61,170 bases of DNA from Levilactobacillus andaensis (GCF_016861695.1 NZ_BOLP01000008.1:1-61170), one strand, 5' to 3'; numbered from the stretch's first letter, positions 8,898-17,603 are shown. The notes: generated by a model from the sequence alone, not told the origin. A program made the numbers and translations.

Positions 8898-10736
8898 ATG
8901 TGGCATTATTTAAAGCGGGTTTTAATTGGGAAACCCCTCAAGACCATGGACGAGGGCGGTCAAGCGATAACAAAGTTTAAGGCATTAGCTTTGCTGTCAT
9001 CCGATGCGCTATCTTCCGTGGCTTATGGTACTGAGCAAATTACGACAGTTTTAATCACCTTATCCGCAGCGGCCTTAATGTATCAATTATGGGTTGCGGC
9101 GTTGGTCTTAGTTCTGTTATTTGCGATCACGCTTTCTTACCAGCAGATCATTCACGCCTATCCTTCCGGTGGTGGCGCCTACGTGGTGGCCAGCACTAAC
9201 TGGGGCCAGACGGCTGGATTAGTCGCTGGGGGCTCTCTACTGGTTGATTACATGCTGACCGTGGCGGTATCAACGACGTCTGGGACTGAAGCGATTACGT
9301 CGGCGATTCCGGCGTTGTACCCGTACTCGGTTTTGGTGTCCGTGTTAATCGTGATTGGTATTATGCTCTTGAACTTACGGGGGATGAGGGAGTCAGCCTC
9401 ATTTCTAACGGTGCCGGTCTACCTATTTATCGGAATGATCATTGTGATGATCGGTGTCGGCCTCTATAATATCATGAGCGGTCAGATTACGTATCACGCT
9501 GCGGCAACCCCATTAGGCGATCCCGTAAAGGGAATGACGCTGTTGCTGTTCCTGCGGGCGTTCTCATCTGGGTCATCTTCATTGACTGGGGTCGAAGCCA
9601 TCAGTAACGCGGTGCCAAACTTCAAGGAACCTAAACGGCATAATGCAGCGGCAACGTTGGCTATTATGGCCGGTATCCTGGCCGTCTTCTTCGCTGGGAT
9701 TACGTTCCTGAGTTACTACATGGGGATTCGGCCACAGAGTAGTCAGACCGTGCTTTCTCAAATTGGGGGAGCTGTCTTTGGCCACGGTGTGCTGTACTAC
9801 ATTTTCCAACTGTCAACGGCGATGATTTTAGCCGTGGCTGCGAACACTGGGTTCTCGGCCTTTCCAATCTTGGCGTACAACTTAGCCAAGGATAAGTTCT
9901 TGCCCCACGCATACCTTGACCGGGGGGACCGGTTAGGGTATTCCAACGGGATCATTTCGTTAGCCGTTGGAGCGATTGTATTGATTATTATCTTCCATGG
10001 TCAAACGACGCTGTTGATTCCACTCTATGCGATTGGGGTTTTCGTGCCATTTGTCCTGTCACAGTCCGGGATGATCATTCACTGGTTTAGAACACGCGAG
10101 GGCTGGTGGATCGGCAAGGCCATGATCAACTTATTGGGGGCTTTGATCTCCCTGGGACTGGTCAGCGTCTTACTGTTGCTGCGTTTTGGCAACGTTTGGC
10201 CTTACCTGATCATCATGCCATTGATTCTGTTGCTATTTTACCGGATTAATGGTCACTACCATAACGTAGCTAAGCAGCTACGGGTAGCGGAAAAGGAACG
10301 GGCGGACATCCACGAGTATGACGGGGCGACCGTTATCGTCCTGGTCAGCAACATTACCCGGGTGACGTCTGGGGCTATCAACTACGCGCGGTCCATTGGG
10401 GACTACGTGATTGCGATGCACGTGTCCTTCGATGAAAATCCGGAGAAGGAACACAAGACGGCGCAGGAGTTCAAAGAGGAGTTCCCGGACATTCGGTTCG
10501 TGGATATTCATTCTTCCTACCGCTCGATTGCAACGCCAACGTTACGGTTCTGTGATGTCATTGCGAAGCGCGCGGCGGAACGGAACTTTACGACGACGGT
10601 CTTAGTGCCACAGTTCGTGCCACGTCATCCTTGGCAGAATGTGCTGCATAACCAGACGGCGTTACGCTTACGGGCCATCCTGAACTCACGGGAAAACATC
10701 ATCGTTTCAACTTATAATTACCACTTGAAAGAGTAG
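8898..10736 (+). CDS. kimA: KimA-type potassium importer (APC superfamily)
   Basis: The 612-residue protein has 12 predicted membrane segments (about residues 28-450) followed by a cytoplasmic domain of about 150 residues resembling the universal-stress-protein-like domain of KimA. The N-terminus (SSDALSSVAYGTEQI), the GGSLLVDYMLTVAVS segment and SLTGVEAISNAVPNF match my memory of Bacillus KimA (YdaO), a high-affinity potassium-proton symporter inhibited by c-di-AMP. The start is ATG after AAGGAG. I looked for the c-di-AMP riboswitch that precedes this gene in Bacillus and do not see it. A generic amino-acid permease is the alternative, but the C-terminal domain favours KimA. Confidence 0.85.
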   Translation: MWHYLKRVLIGKPLKTMDEGGQAITKFKALALLSSDALSSVAYGTEQITTVLITLSAAALMYQLWVAALVLVLLFAITLSYQQIIHAYPSGGGAYVVASTNWGQTAGLVAGGSLLVDYMLTVAVSTTSGTEAITSAIPALYPYSVLVSVLIVIGIMLLNLRGMRESASFLTVPVYLFIGMIIVMIGVGLYNIMSGQITYHAAATPLGDPVKGMTLLLFLRAFSSGSSSLTGVEAISNAVPNFKEPKRHNAAATLAIMAGILAVFFAGITFLSYYMGIRPQSSQTVLSQIGGAVFGHGVLYYIFQLSTAMILAVAANTGFSAFPILAYNLAKDKFLPHAYLDRGDRLGYSNGIISLAVGAIVLIIIFHGQTTLLIPLYAIGVFVPFVLSQSGMIIHWFRTREGWWIGKAMINLLGALISLGLVSVLLLLRFGNVWPYLIIMPLILLLFYRINGHYHNVAKQLRVAEKERADIHEYDGATVIVLVSNITRVTSGAINYARSIGDYVIAMHVSFDENPEKEHKTAQEFKEEFPDIRFVDIHSSYRSIATPTLRFCDVIAKRAAERNFTTTVLVPQFVPRHPWQNVLHNQTALRLRAILNSRENIIVSTYNYHLKE

Positions 10737-10744
10737 TTACTTAA

Positions 10745-10776
10745 GCCACCTTGTCGATTGACGAGGTGGCTTTTTT
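10745..10776 (+). terminator. Terminator after kimA
   Basis: GCCACCTTGTC / GACGAGGTGGC pairs around GATT and is followed by six T. Confidence 0.9.
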
Positions 10777-10812
10777 GACGTTCAATTCAGAGGCAATTTA
10801 GTGTAGAATTGC

Positions 10813-10996
10813 CGCACTGCGGCGGCCAGGGATTCCGCCTGCTGTGGGGACGCTTCAGCCGAAGAGCGGGCTTCTCGCTCGCTTTGAAGCCGGGGAGAGC
10901 ACCCGTCTTCAAAGTCGCCCGTGGTGTAACCTGGCTGAGGAGACGCCAGCTAACACCACCTCCACGGCTGGCTACATCCCTGGCAGCCGCAGTGCG
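10813..10996 (+). repeat. Repeat B, full copy (B1)
   Basis: The ends are inverted repeats of 21 bases (10813-10833 and 10976-10996) with one mismatch. Inside lie three hairpins: AGCC / GGCT; CTTTGAAG with CGGG against CCCG with CTTCAAAG; and GTGGTGT with TGGC against GCCA with ACACCAC. It lies between the kimA and lrgB terminators. It has no ORF of substance. Confidence 0.85.
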
Positions 10997-11035
10997 CCAA
11001 GTTCAGCATGTCAGGGACCTATGTTTTTGACCTGA

Positions 11036-11072
11036 ACAACAAAAAGGACCGCATCCAAATCGAATGCGGTCC
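11036..11072 (-). terminator. Terminator after lrgB
   Basis: On the minus strand GGACCGCAT / ATGCGGTCC forms a 9-bp stem with a 9-base loop and is followed by five T. It lies about 90 bases beyond the lrgB stop codon. Confidence 0.85.
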
Positions 11073-11164
11073 GTAGAATGATCGAGTTATGTGGTAAAGC
11101 CTGTAAGTGACCTGAAGCTATGTTCGCGGCTGGCCGAGCCGCAAAACTGAAGGCCAGTGGTTAA

Positions 11165-11974
11165 TTACATGAGTCCCATTAATTTCGCGAATGAAGGCAC
11201 CACGATGTCGACGACGATGGAAATGACGACGACGGCGATGGAAGCCATGGACCCTTGAATGGACCCGAGCTGAACCGCCTTAGCAGAACCAACCGTGTGA
11301 CCGGCAGTCCCTAAACCAAGTCCAGCACCAACGGGGTCATTGTTGATCCGGAAGAACTTAACCAGCCAGTCACCCAACGCGTAGATAATCACGGCGTTCA
11401 GGATGCAGGCCATGGCAGTGACGGCGGAGTTCCCACCGATGGCTGTGGCGATTGGCATGGCAATCGCGGTCGTGGCGGCCTGTGGTAGCATGGAAGCAAT
11501 CCCGACTTTGTCCAAACCAATCAGTTTAGCGGCAAAGTAGATGACGAAGAGCGAAACGAACAGCCCAACGATCAACGACAGCACGATTTCCAGCCAGAAC
11601 TTTTTGACCACATCGTTCCGACGATACAGCGGAATAGCAAACGCAATCGTAGCTGGGTTTAAGAACCAGAAGATAATGTTTCCTCCGGGCAGGTAAGCTG
11701 ATTTGTAGAAAGTGGCAGTGTCCGTCCCGAAGGCCTTAGCCAGCAGGAACAGGATAAAGATCCCTAAGACCATCCCGACGAAGAGGGGTTGGAATAAGAA
11801 GAACCCTTTGCCAATCTTGAACAACCATTGACCAATCAAGTAAACCACTAGTGAAAGAAAGATACCAAATATAGCGTTGCCGGCAGAGGCTCCAGCGGCG
11901 TTGGTGCCTAAAGCATCACCCAGCCACTTGCCCCAAATTGCCATATGAGGGGCGGTTTCAGTTAGAATAATCAT
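11165..11974 (-). CDS. lrgB: LrgB/CidB-family membrane protein
   Basis: The 269-residue polytopic membrane protein belongs to the LrgB family. The conserved C-terminal region (SMLPQAATTAIAMPIATAIGG, then LGLGTAGHTVGSAKAVQLG) is clear, and several hydrophobic segments precede it. LrgB works with the holin-like LrgA. In Bacillus the equivalent PftAB pair facilitates pyruvate transport; in staphylococci the pair modulates murein hydrolase export and cell death. It is the second gene of the lrgAB operon, 45 bases after lrgA. The N-terminus is about 30 residues longer than usual. Confidence 0.9.
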   Translation of the reverse strand: MIILTETAPHMAIWGKWLGDALGTNAAGASAGNAIFGIFLSLVVYLIGQWLFKIGKGFFLFQPLFVGMVLGIFILFLLAKAFGTDTATFYKSAYLPGGNIIFWFLNPATIAFAIPLYRRNDVVKKFWLEIVLSLIVGLFVSLFVIYFAAKLIGLDKVGIASMLPQAATTAIAMPIATAIGGNSAVTAMACILNAVIIYALGDWLVKFFRINNDPVGAGLGLGTAGHTVGSAKAVQLGSIQGSMASIAVVVISIVVDIVVPSFAKLMGLM

Positions 11975-12019
11975 AAGTTTTCATCCTTTTCTGTGAAAGT
12001 AGCGCGCAGTTGCGCGAAT

Positions 12020-12460
12020 CTAATCGTCGACGTTAACGTCTCGATGGAAGACGTTCTTTCGGATCCAGATGAAGCCGGCAGTTGTGTAGGCCACGACAAC
12101 CAGTAAGACGATCGTTGCAATCAGCACAACGATAACGATTTGAACCCCTTGAGCCTTTAAAATGTCCAAACTTGCCGCCAACTGAATTCCAGAGGGAACG
12201 AACAAGAAGGCAATCAAACTGATCATGAAGTCACCGAACTTTTCGACGTTCCGTAGCTTGACGATGTGCGTTGCGAGCAGGACATACAGCAGAACCAGAC
12301 CGATAACTGGCGTCGGTACTGGGAAACTAGCGGGAAACAGCGGCGAAATCAAACTTGAAACAAACAGAATCGCAGCGAAAATTCCCATTTGAATTAGGAT
12401 TGGTGACGCTGGTTCTTCCTTAGCTGTTTCTGCTTTAGTAACCTTATCATTAGCAGCCAA
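12020..12460 (-). CDS. lrgA: LrgA/CidA-family holin-like protein
   Basis: The 146-residue protein has four hydrophobic segments between about residues 22 and 130 and the family motif region PLFPASFPVPTPVIGLVLLY. It is the partner of LrgB. It has a charged N-terminus (KVTKAETAKEEP) and is preceded by AAAGGAG. Transcription likely starts from the TTGTGC-N17-TATAAT promoter about 125 bases upstream. Whether the pair exports pyruvate or controls lysis cannot be told from sequence. Confidence 0.88.
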   Translation of the reverse strand: MAANDKVTKAETAKEEPASPILIQMGIFAAILFVSSLISPLFPASFPVPTPVIGLVLLYVLLATHIVKLRNVEKFGDFMISLIAFLFVPSGIQLAASLDILKAQGVQIVIVVLIATIVLLVVVAYTTAGFIWIRKNVFHRDVNVDD

Positions 12461-12513
12461 TAGAAAAATCTCCTTTCAAAAAACAAGCGCTGAGTAACTA
12501 ACAACTAGAAAAA

Positions 12514-12527
12514 ATTCACAAGTGAAT
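12514..12527. promoter_or_regulatory. 14-bp palindrome in the lrgAB leader
   Basis: ATTCAC-AA-GTGAAT is a perfect palindrome between the lrgAB promoter and the lrgA start, about 55 bases upstream of the start codon. It could be an operator. The regulator is unknown. Confidence 0.35.
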
Positions 12528-12583
12528 GGGATAGATAGCAGGTGCAAAAATAAATGTGAAACCCTTCTCAATAGGACAATATA

Positions 12584-12612
12584 ATTATATGGCTTTTAGT
12601 TGATTTGCACAA
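12584..12612 (-). promoter_or_regulatory. lrgAB promoter
   Basis: On the minus strand, TTGTGC (12612-12607) and a perfect TATAAT (12589-12584) are separated by exactly 17 bases. This gives a leader of about 115 nt. Confidence 0.7.
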
Positions 12613-12648
12613 GTTAAATCTCCTGCAATTGGGCATTTGCATGTATGA

Positions 12649-12692
12649 TTGTGCACCTAAACTAGTTCTGTATAATGGTGAAAGCGCTTGCT
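12649..12692 (+). promoter_or_regulatory. Promoter with overlapping cre-like site
   Basis: TTGTGC (12649-12654), 16 bases, then TATAAT (12671-12676). TGAAAGCGCTTGCT at 12679-12692 fits the catabolite-responsive element consensus closely and sits over the expected start of transcription. It points towards tagO about 180 bases away. Because lrgAB lies divergently, the site could instead serve that operon. CcpA control is inferred. Confidence 0.5.
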
Positions 12693-12802
12693 TAAACGCT
12701 TGCCGATAGAATTTAATTCACAATATTAACCAGCCGGACTTTGTGAACTTGAAAAGGTCAATAAACTAACCATTAAGATTTAGGTCTAAAATTAAATCGC
12801 GG

Positions 12803-12831
12803 TTGTGTTTGAATTAGGAGATTTGTATAAT
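12803..12831 (+). promoter_or_regulatory. tagO-proximal promoter
   Basis: TTGTGT (12803-12808) and TATAAT (12826-12831) are separated by 17 bases, and the tagO start codon follows 38 bases later. Confidence 0.65.
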
Positions 12832-12869
12832 TAGCAAAAGAACCGATAGAAAAGAAAGAGGACTCTTTA

Positions 12870-13964
12870 ATGAAATTTGAGATTATTGTTAGCTTGTTTG
12901 CTACCATGATTATCTCCGCAGTCCTAACCCCGTTTGTGCGCCGCTTTGCGTTTCAAATTGGTGCGGTGGATAAACCTAATCAGCGGCGGGTCAATAAAGT
13001 ACCCATGCCGACGATCGGTGGCCTAGCCATCTTCATTGCCTTTACATTTTCAACTATGTTCCTTTTAAGAGATCAAATGCCGACGCAACAGTTGTGGGGA
13101 CTGTTCGGTGGCGAATGTATCATCGTTGCTGAAGGGATGATCGATGATATTTTTGAATTAAGTCCCAAGCAAAAAGTTTTAGGACAGTTACTGGCGGCGC
13201 TGGAAGTTTACTTTGTAGCGGGCGTCCGGATGCGTTACCTGACGTTACCATTCTTTGGCGTCTGGCACTTCGGCTGGCTGTCGTTGCCCATCACGTTGCT
13301 GTGGATCGTGGCCATCGTGAATGCCATCAACCTGATCGATGGGCTGGATGGCTTAGCAACGGGGGTCTCAATCATCGCGTTGACCACGACGGGGATTACT
13401 GGGTTATTCTTCCTAAACGTGGCCAATACATGGGTTGCCATCATGATTTTCGCGTTGGTCGCTGCCATGGTTGGCTTCTTGCCGTACAATTTCTTCCCAG
13501 CACGGATCTATCTGGGGGACACAGGGGCCCAATTCATTGGGTTTATGATTGCCTGCTTCTCGCTCTACGGATTGAAAAACGTCACGTTTATTTCCGTTAT
13601 TATCCCTGTGATTATCTTAGGGGTCCCCATTACGGATACCGTCTACGCGATGATTCGGCGGATTCTAAACAAGCAGCCAATTTCGCATGCTGACAAGCAC
13701 CATTTGCATCACCGGTTGATGCAGTTGGGACTGACTCACCGGCAAACGGTTCTGGTCATCTACGGTATTGCGTTGATCTTCTCGTTCATTTCACTGCTGT
13801 ATCCGTTGTCTACGATTTGGGGATCGGTCCTACTAACGATTGCCATTCTGATTGGCCTCGAGCTCTTCGTTGAAGCCATCGGGTTGGTCGGTTCGGACCG
13901 GCAGCCGCTGTTGCATTGGATCAATCACATCGTCAAAAAGCTAACATCGAAAAATTCAGATTAA
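12870..13964 (+). CDS. tagO: Undecaprenyl-phosphate GlcNAc-1-phosphate transferase TagO
   Basis: TagO transfers GlcNAc-1-phosphate to undecaprenyl phosphate at the inner membrane face, the first step in wall teichoic acid and related polymers. The 364-residue protein has about ten membrane segments and the family's cytoplasmic motifs: VDKPNQRRVNKVPMPTIGG near the N-terminus, the catalytic aspartates in NAINLIDGLDGLATG (about 150), a GDTGAQFIG loop, and the His-rich HADKHHLHHRL motif (about 275). The HIGH-like His loop and substrate motifs favour the TagO/WecA branch over MraY. The gene is monocistronic, with its own promoters and terminator. Confidence 0.9.
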   Translation: MKFEIIVSLFATMIISAVLTPFVRRFAFQIGAVDKPNQRRVNKVPMPTIGGLAIFIAFTFSTMFLLRDQMPTQQLWGLFGGECIIVAEGMIDDIFELSPKQKVLGQLLAALEVYFVAGVRMRYLTLPFFGVWHFGWLSLPITLLWIVAIVNAINLIDGLDGLATGVSIIALTTTGITGLFFLNVANTWVAIMIFALVAAMVGFLPYNFFPARIYLGDTGAQFIGFMIACFSLYGLKNVTFISVIIPVIILGVPITDTVYAMIRRILNKQPISHADKHHLHHRLMQLGLTHRQTVLVIYGIALIFSFISLLYPLSTIWGSVLLTIAILIGLELFVEAIGLVGSDRQPLLHWINHIVKKLTSKNSD

Positions 13965-13973
13965 ATGGATAAT

Positions 13974-14013
13974 AAAAAGGTTCCACGGCGAGTTGTCGTG
14001 GAACCTTTTTTTT
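13974..14013 (+). terminator. Terminator after tagO
   Basis: AAAAAGGTTCCACG pairs with CGTGGAACCTTTTT, followed by more T. Confidence 0.9.
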
Positions 14014-14037
14014 GCACAAAAATTGATAATGAAACTG

Positions 14038-14154
14038 AGGTGGTATTAGCTGGTGATTCTTCAGTCAGCTAATACCACGGGCGACTTTGAAGACTCGTAT
14101 TCTTCCAGCCTGAAGCGTCCTCACAGCAGGCGGAATCCCTGGCAGCCGCAGTGC
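14038..14154 (-). repeat. Repeat B, truncated copy (B3)
   Basis: Read on the minus strand, the left end and first part of B are intact (CGCACTGCGGCTGCCAGGGAT). The element stops after the third hairpin, here GTGGTATTAGCTG / CAGCTAATACCAC, 13 bp perfect but with a sequence different from other copies. The right end is missing. It lies between the converging tagO and yigZ genes. Confidence 0.8.
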
Positions 14155-14171
14155 GACCTGGTTACACGAAG

Positions 14172-14831
14172 TTATTCATCACGCGTACTGGCGTGAATCT
14201 CGACCGGTACCTCGTGGTAATCCACATCGCCGGGTTTGACAGTCAACTGGTTGCTGAGCAAATCGACAATGGCTTGTTGCGTGTCAGCTACAGCATCCAA
14301 GTCCACAGCAATTGTCACGACAACGGCGGTGGTGTAGGCCGTGTCCAGCACGCTGATCTTATTTTCTGTGAGGTAGTGGCTGAGCTTGTCATAGTTGGCG
14401 TAGTCGACGGTCAGCTCAAGTGCCCGTTGACGCACTCGTTTGACGACGCCGACCGCTTCAATGCCGGTCGAAGTCGAGTTGCTATAGGCGCGGATCAGGC
14501 CGCCAGCTCCCAACTTGATGCCGCCGAAATACCGCGTGACCACGGCAATCGTATTGTGCAGCTGGTTACGTTGCAAGACGGTCAAGATGGGCACGCCGGC
14601 CGTTCCCGAGGGCTCACCGTTGTCGCTTTCTCGTTGAATCTCATCGTGTTCGCCCAGAACGTAGGCCCAACAATGGTGATTGGCCTTGGGTTCGCGGGCG
14701 GTGATGGCGGCGATAAAGGCTTTGGCCTCATCTTCGGTCGTGACGCGGCCAAGGTCGGCAATAAAGCGGGATTTTTTGATTTCAAGCTCGTGGTTACCGG
14801 CTTGCTGGATCGTAAGATAATCTGTTTCCAT
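14172..14831 (-). CDS. yvyE: YigZ/YvyE (IMPACT) family protein
   Basis: The 219-residue protein of the IMPACT/YigZ family has an N-terminal domain with KKSRFIADLG and the conserved stretch ESDNGEPSGTAGVPIL and VVTRYFGGIKLGAGGLIRAY, then a smaller C-terminal ferredoxin-like domain. The molecular role is not settled in bacteria. Start: ATG 14831 follows AAAGGTG; a longer frame to 15035 would run into the divergent comFA gene. Adjacency to comFA-comFC is the same as in Bacillus (yvyE near the comF and hpf genes). Confidence 0.88.
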   Translation of the reverse strand: METDYLTIQQAGNHELEIKKSRFIADLGRVTTEDEAKAFIAAITAREPKANHHCWAYVLGEHDEIQRESDNGEPSGTAGVPILTVLQRNQLHNTIAVVTRYFGGIKLGAGGLIRAYSNSTSTGIEAVGVVKRVRQRALELTVDYANYDKLSHYLTENKISVLDTAYTTAVVVTIAVDLDAVADTQQAIVDLLSNQLTVKPGDVDYHEVPVEIHASTRDE

Positions 14832-14899
14832 AAAAAACACCTTTCCCACAAAATTTTCGTTAGTTTTTACGGAGTTAAGTTGTATAAGGGGGACGTGAA

Positions 14900-16216
14900 A
14901 TGAATGATGAACAAAGTTTATTTGGCCGCCAACTGCCCTTAACAGCGGGTCCGGCCAACAGCAGTGCGCAGCCGGCCATTGTGTCGGTTGGCCAAAGAAA
15001 ACAGTGTCAGCGATGCCATCAATGGCTTTTGCCAACGGACCAGCTGCCTAATCAGGCGTGGTATTGTCGGCAGTGTTTACAGCTTGGTCGGTTAACGTCT
15101 CAAGATAAATTATACACTATTGCTGAGCCAAATCGGTTCGCCCAAGTGACGGGACCAATTTTGACCTGGCCCGGTAAATTGAGTCCGATGCAGGGGACGG
15201 CGGCGACTGCTATCTTAGACTTGGTGCGTCAACAACGAGACCAGTTGCTCTGGGCAGTCACGGGGGCGGGGAAAACGGAGATTGTGTATCCGGCGCTAGC
15301 TTGGGCGTTGGCGCAGAATTGGCGCGTGGCTTGGGTATCACCGCGGGTGGATGTTTGTTTGGAGTTGGCACCACGGTTGCAACAAGCTTTTGGCCACGTG
15401 CCGCAAACACTATTACATGGCAACCAGACGGCACCTTACCGCTACTGTCAGCTGACCCTCTGCACGACCCATCAGTTGCTCCGGTTTCACGCAGCATTTG
15501 ATTGGATCATTGTGGATGAGGTCGACGCCTTTCCACTCGCAACCAGTCCGTTACTGCAGACGGCAATTGCAACGGCCCAAAAGCCAACGGGCAGTCATCT
15601 TTACCTGACGGCGACCCCCGGTGAGCAGCTACAGCGGCAGGTGCGTCAAAAACGGCTAGCGGTGACCTACTTGCCATTGCGTTATCACGGCGTTTTGTTG
15701 CCGCAGATTGCCGTCCGGTTGATTTGGCGGTGGCGAGAAAGTTTGGCTAAGGGCAAGCTGGCGCCAAAATTGGTCCGGCAGCTTCAAGGGTATCGGCGGC
15801 GTGGTCAACGTTTCCTTTTATTTGTACCACACGTGGTCGATTTAAAACCAGTGGCGCAAGCGCTCCAGCAAGCGGGCATAGTAGGCGGCCTGACCGTTCA
15901 CGCTGCCGACGATGACCGGGCGGCAAAGGTTCAGGCGATGCGTGACCAGACAGTTTCATTTCTAATAACCACGACGATTCTGGAGCGTGGGGTGACCTTC
16001 CCAGATATCGCGGTGGTCGTTTTGGGTGGGGATGATCCAGTCTTCTCGACGGCCGCGCTGGTCCAGATTGCGGGCCGAGTTGGTCGCCATCACGACTTTC
16101 CCACGGGTGAGGTAACGGTCTACTGCCATAGCCAGAGTCGGCGGGTACGACTAGCACAGGGAATGATTGCCCGGTTGAATCGTCAGGGAAAACGGTTAGG
16201 GGGACAGCGCCAATGA
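14900..16216 (+). CDS. comFA: Competence helicase ComFA
   Basis: ComFA is a DEAD/DEAH-type ATPase needed to pull transforming single-stranded DNA into the cell. The 438-residue protein begins with a four-cysteine zinc module (CQRCHQW... YCRQC, about 35-60). It then shows Walker A AVTGAGKTE (about 117), Walker B VDEVDAFP, motif III TATPGEQ, and a C-terminal helicase domain with ILERGVTFPD and QIAGRVGRH. The start is ATG after AAGGGGG. Its last four bases overlap the comFC start (ATGA), so translation is probably coupled. Confidence 0.94.
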   Translation: MNDEQSLFGRQLPLTAGPANSSAQPAIVSVGQRKQCQRCHQWLLPTDQLPNQAWYCRQCLQLGRLTSQDKLYTIAEPNRFAQVTGPILTWPGKLSPMQGTAATAILDLVRQQRDQLLWAVTGAGKTEIVYPALAWALAQNWRVAWVSPRVDVCLELAPRLQQAFGHVPQTLLHGNQTAPYRYCQLTLCTTHQLLRFHAAFDWIIVDEVDAFPLATSPLLQTAIATAQKPTGSHLYLTATPGEQLQRQVRQKRLAVTYLPLRYHGVLLPQIAVRLIWRWRESLAKGKLAPKLVRQLQGYRRRGQRFLLFVPHVVDLKPVAQALQQAGIVGGLTVHAADDDRAAKVQAMRDQTVSFLITTTILERGVTFPDIAVVVLGGDDPVFSTAALVQIAGRVGRHHDFPTGEVTVYCHSQSRRVRLAQGMIARLNRQGKRLGGQRQ

Positions 16217-16890
16217 GTCAGTGTTTACTCTGTCAGCAGGTCCTGCACCCCCAAATGACGTTGACGCAATTCTGGCGCTGGCAACCGTTGCCCGTACCGG
16301 TCGTGTGTCCGCGCTGTGAGCAGCAATTTGAGCGAATCACTACGATGCACTGTCCACAGTGTGGCCGCCAACAAACCAGCATGACGGTGTGCCATGACTG
16401 CGAGCGCTGGGGTGATCAGCAGCTACGGAATCACGCGGTGTATACCTATAATGACGCGATGAAGGCTTACATGCAGCAGTATAAGTTCCAGGGAGACTAT
16501 GCGTTGCGGCAGGTGATGATGGCGCCGTTGACGCAAGCGCTGGCGCGACAGAACTATGACGTGTTAGTGCCGATTCCGGTTAATCAGGAAACGTGGCAGA
16601 CACGGGGATTCAATCAGGTGACGGGGTGGCTGCAGAATCAGCCGTTTCAACAGGCCTTATTGGTGACGGCCGACCATAAGGATCAGCCACAATCGGCGAA
16701 GACCCGCCAACAGCGACTGCTCACGCAACAGCCCTTTTCTTTGGCGCCAAATGCCGCAATGGTGTTGGCAGGGAAGCGAATTTTACTGCTGGATGATGTC
16801 TATACGACCGGCCGAACCCTTCGTCATGCGGCCACACAAATTTATTTAGGAGGTGCGAAAGCGGTTACTAGCTTGACTTTAGCGCGTTAA
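16213..16890 (+). CDS. comFC: ComFC-type phosphoribosyltransferase-fold protein
   Basis: ComFC helps late steps of DNA uptake. The 225-residue protein has an N-terminal zinc-ribbon region (CLLCQQV, CPRCEQQF, CPQCGRQ, CHDC) and a C-terminal phosphoribosyltransferase fold with the PRPP-loop-like ILLLDDVYTTGRTL (about 190). It overlaps comFA by four bases, and the late competence operon ends here. No terminator is obvious before the hpf promoter 30 bases downstream. Confidence 0.92.
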   Translation: MSQCLLCQQVLHPQMTLTQFWRWQPLPVPVVCPRCEQQFERITTMHCPQCGRQQTSMTVCHDCERWGDQQLRNHAVYTYNDAMKAYMQQYKFQGDYALRQVMMAPLTQALARQNYDVLVPIPVNQETWQTRGFNQVTGWLQNQPFQQALLVTADHKDQPQSAKTRQQRLLTQQPFSLAPNAAMVLAGKRILLLDDVYTTGRTLRHAATQIYLGGAKAVTSLTLAR

Positions 16891-16916
16891 AGACTGCTTA
16901 AAATCACGTAGATTAA

Positions 16917-16945
16917 TTGTTTATGACAGGGCTTTCTATTATAAT
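16917..16945 (+). promoter_or_regulatory. hpf promoter
   Basis: TTGTTT (16917-16922), 17 bases, TATAAT (16940-16945). This leaves a leader of about 80 nt. Confidence 0.75.
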
Positions 16946-16958
16946 ATTAGTAAGCAAA

Positions 16959-17011
16959 GCATATTAGAAGAGTGGTCCTTCTAATGCTAAGCAAGCCAAG
17001 CAATTTCTTGG
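16959..17011 (+). promoter_or_regulatory. Two hairpins in the hpf leader
   Basis: Hairpin 1: GCATATTAGAAG (16959-16970) with CTTCTAATGC (16978-16987), one bulge, 7-base loop. Hairpin 2: CCAAG (16996-17000) with CTTGG (17007-17011). Neither is followed by a T run. They lie between the promoter and the start codon and may affect mRNA stability or translation. Confidence 0.45.
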
Positions 17012-17030
17012 TTGAAGGGAGAGAAGTTTT

Positions 17031-17585
17031 ATGCTCACATTTAATATTCGTGGTGAAAACATCGAAGTTACTGACGCAATACGGGATTACGTTGAAAAGC
17101 GTATCAGCAAGTTGGAGAAATATTTCGACAACAAAGTTGAGGCAATTGCGCATATCAACCTGAAGGTCTACCAAAACAAGACATCGAAGGTTGAAGTAAC
17201 AATCCCACTCCCATACTTGACATTACGGGCAGAGGAAACCTCTCCAGACTTATATGCAAGTGTTGACTTAGTTACGGACAAGCTGGAACGTCAAATTCGC
17301 AAGTACAAGACTAAGGTCAACCGTAAGTCACGGGAGAAGGGTTACAAAAACCTCGACTTCGCACCTGAATCAGCGGAACCAGAGTCGAATGAAGGTAGCG
17401 AATTAGAGGTTGTCCGGACTAAGCGGGTTTCATTAAAGCCAATGGATAACGAAGAGGCCGTTCTGCAAATGGACATGTTAGGCCATGACTTCTTTATCTA
17501 CGAAGATGCCGAAACCAATGGTATCAGCATCGTCTACCGCCGGAATGACGGTCGGTATGGTTTGATCGAAGCTAACGAAGACTAA
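17031..17585 (+). CDS. hpf: Long-form ribosome hibernation promoting factor
   Basis: HPF pairs 70S ribosomes into inactive dimers in starvation. At 184 residues this is the long form: an N-terminal ribosome-binding domain (FNIRGENIEVTDAIRDYVEKR ... LYASVDLVTDKLERQIRKYK, 1-100), a flexible acidic linker (about 105-128), and the C-terminal dimerisation domain (PMDNEEAVLQMDMLGHDFFIY ... ISIVYRRNDGRYGLI). Its own promoter and a two-hairpin leader precede it and a terminator follows. It lies between comF and secA, as in other Firmicutes. Confidence 0.96.
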   Translation: MLTFNIRGENIEVTDAIRDYVEKRISKLEKYFDNKVEAIAHINLKVYQNKTSKVEVTIPLPYLTLRAEETSPDLYASVDLVTDKLERQIRKYKTKVNRKSREKGYKNLDFAPESAEPESNEGSELEVVRTKRVSLKPMDNEEAVLQMDMLGHDFFIYEDAETNGISIVYRRNDGRYGLIEANED

Positions 17586-17603
17586 TGTTAATTAAGCTAA
17601 TAA

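Noticed and set aside
14860..14888. Promoter TTAGTT-N17-TATAAG for comFA
   Set aside because: Transcription would start at or inside the ribosome site, about five bases before the start codon, which contradicts the good Shine-Dalgarno sequence. The true promoter, perhaps alternative-sigma dependent, is not identified.
14151..14903. A 250-codon plus-strand frame opposite the YigZ-family gene
   Set aside because: It is antisense to a clear conserved protein, has no ribosome site, and its translation has no recognisable motif.
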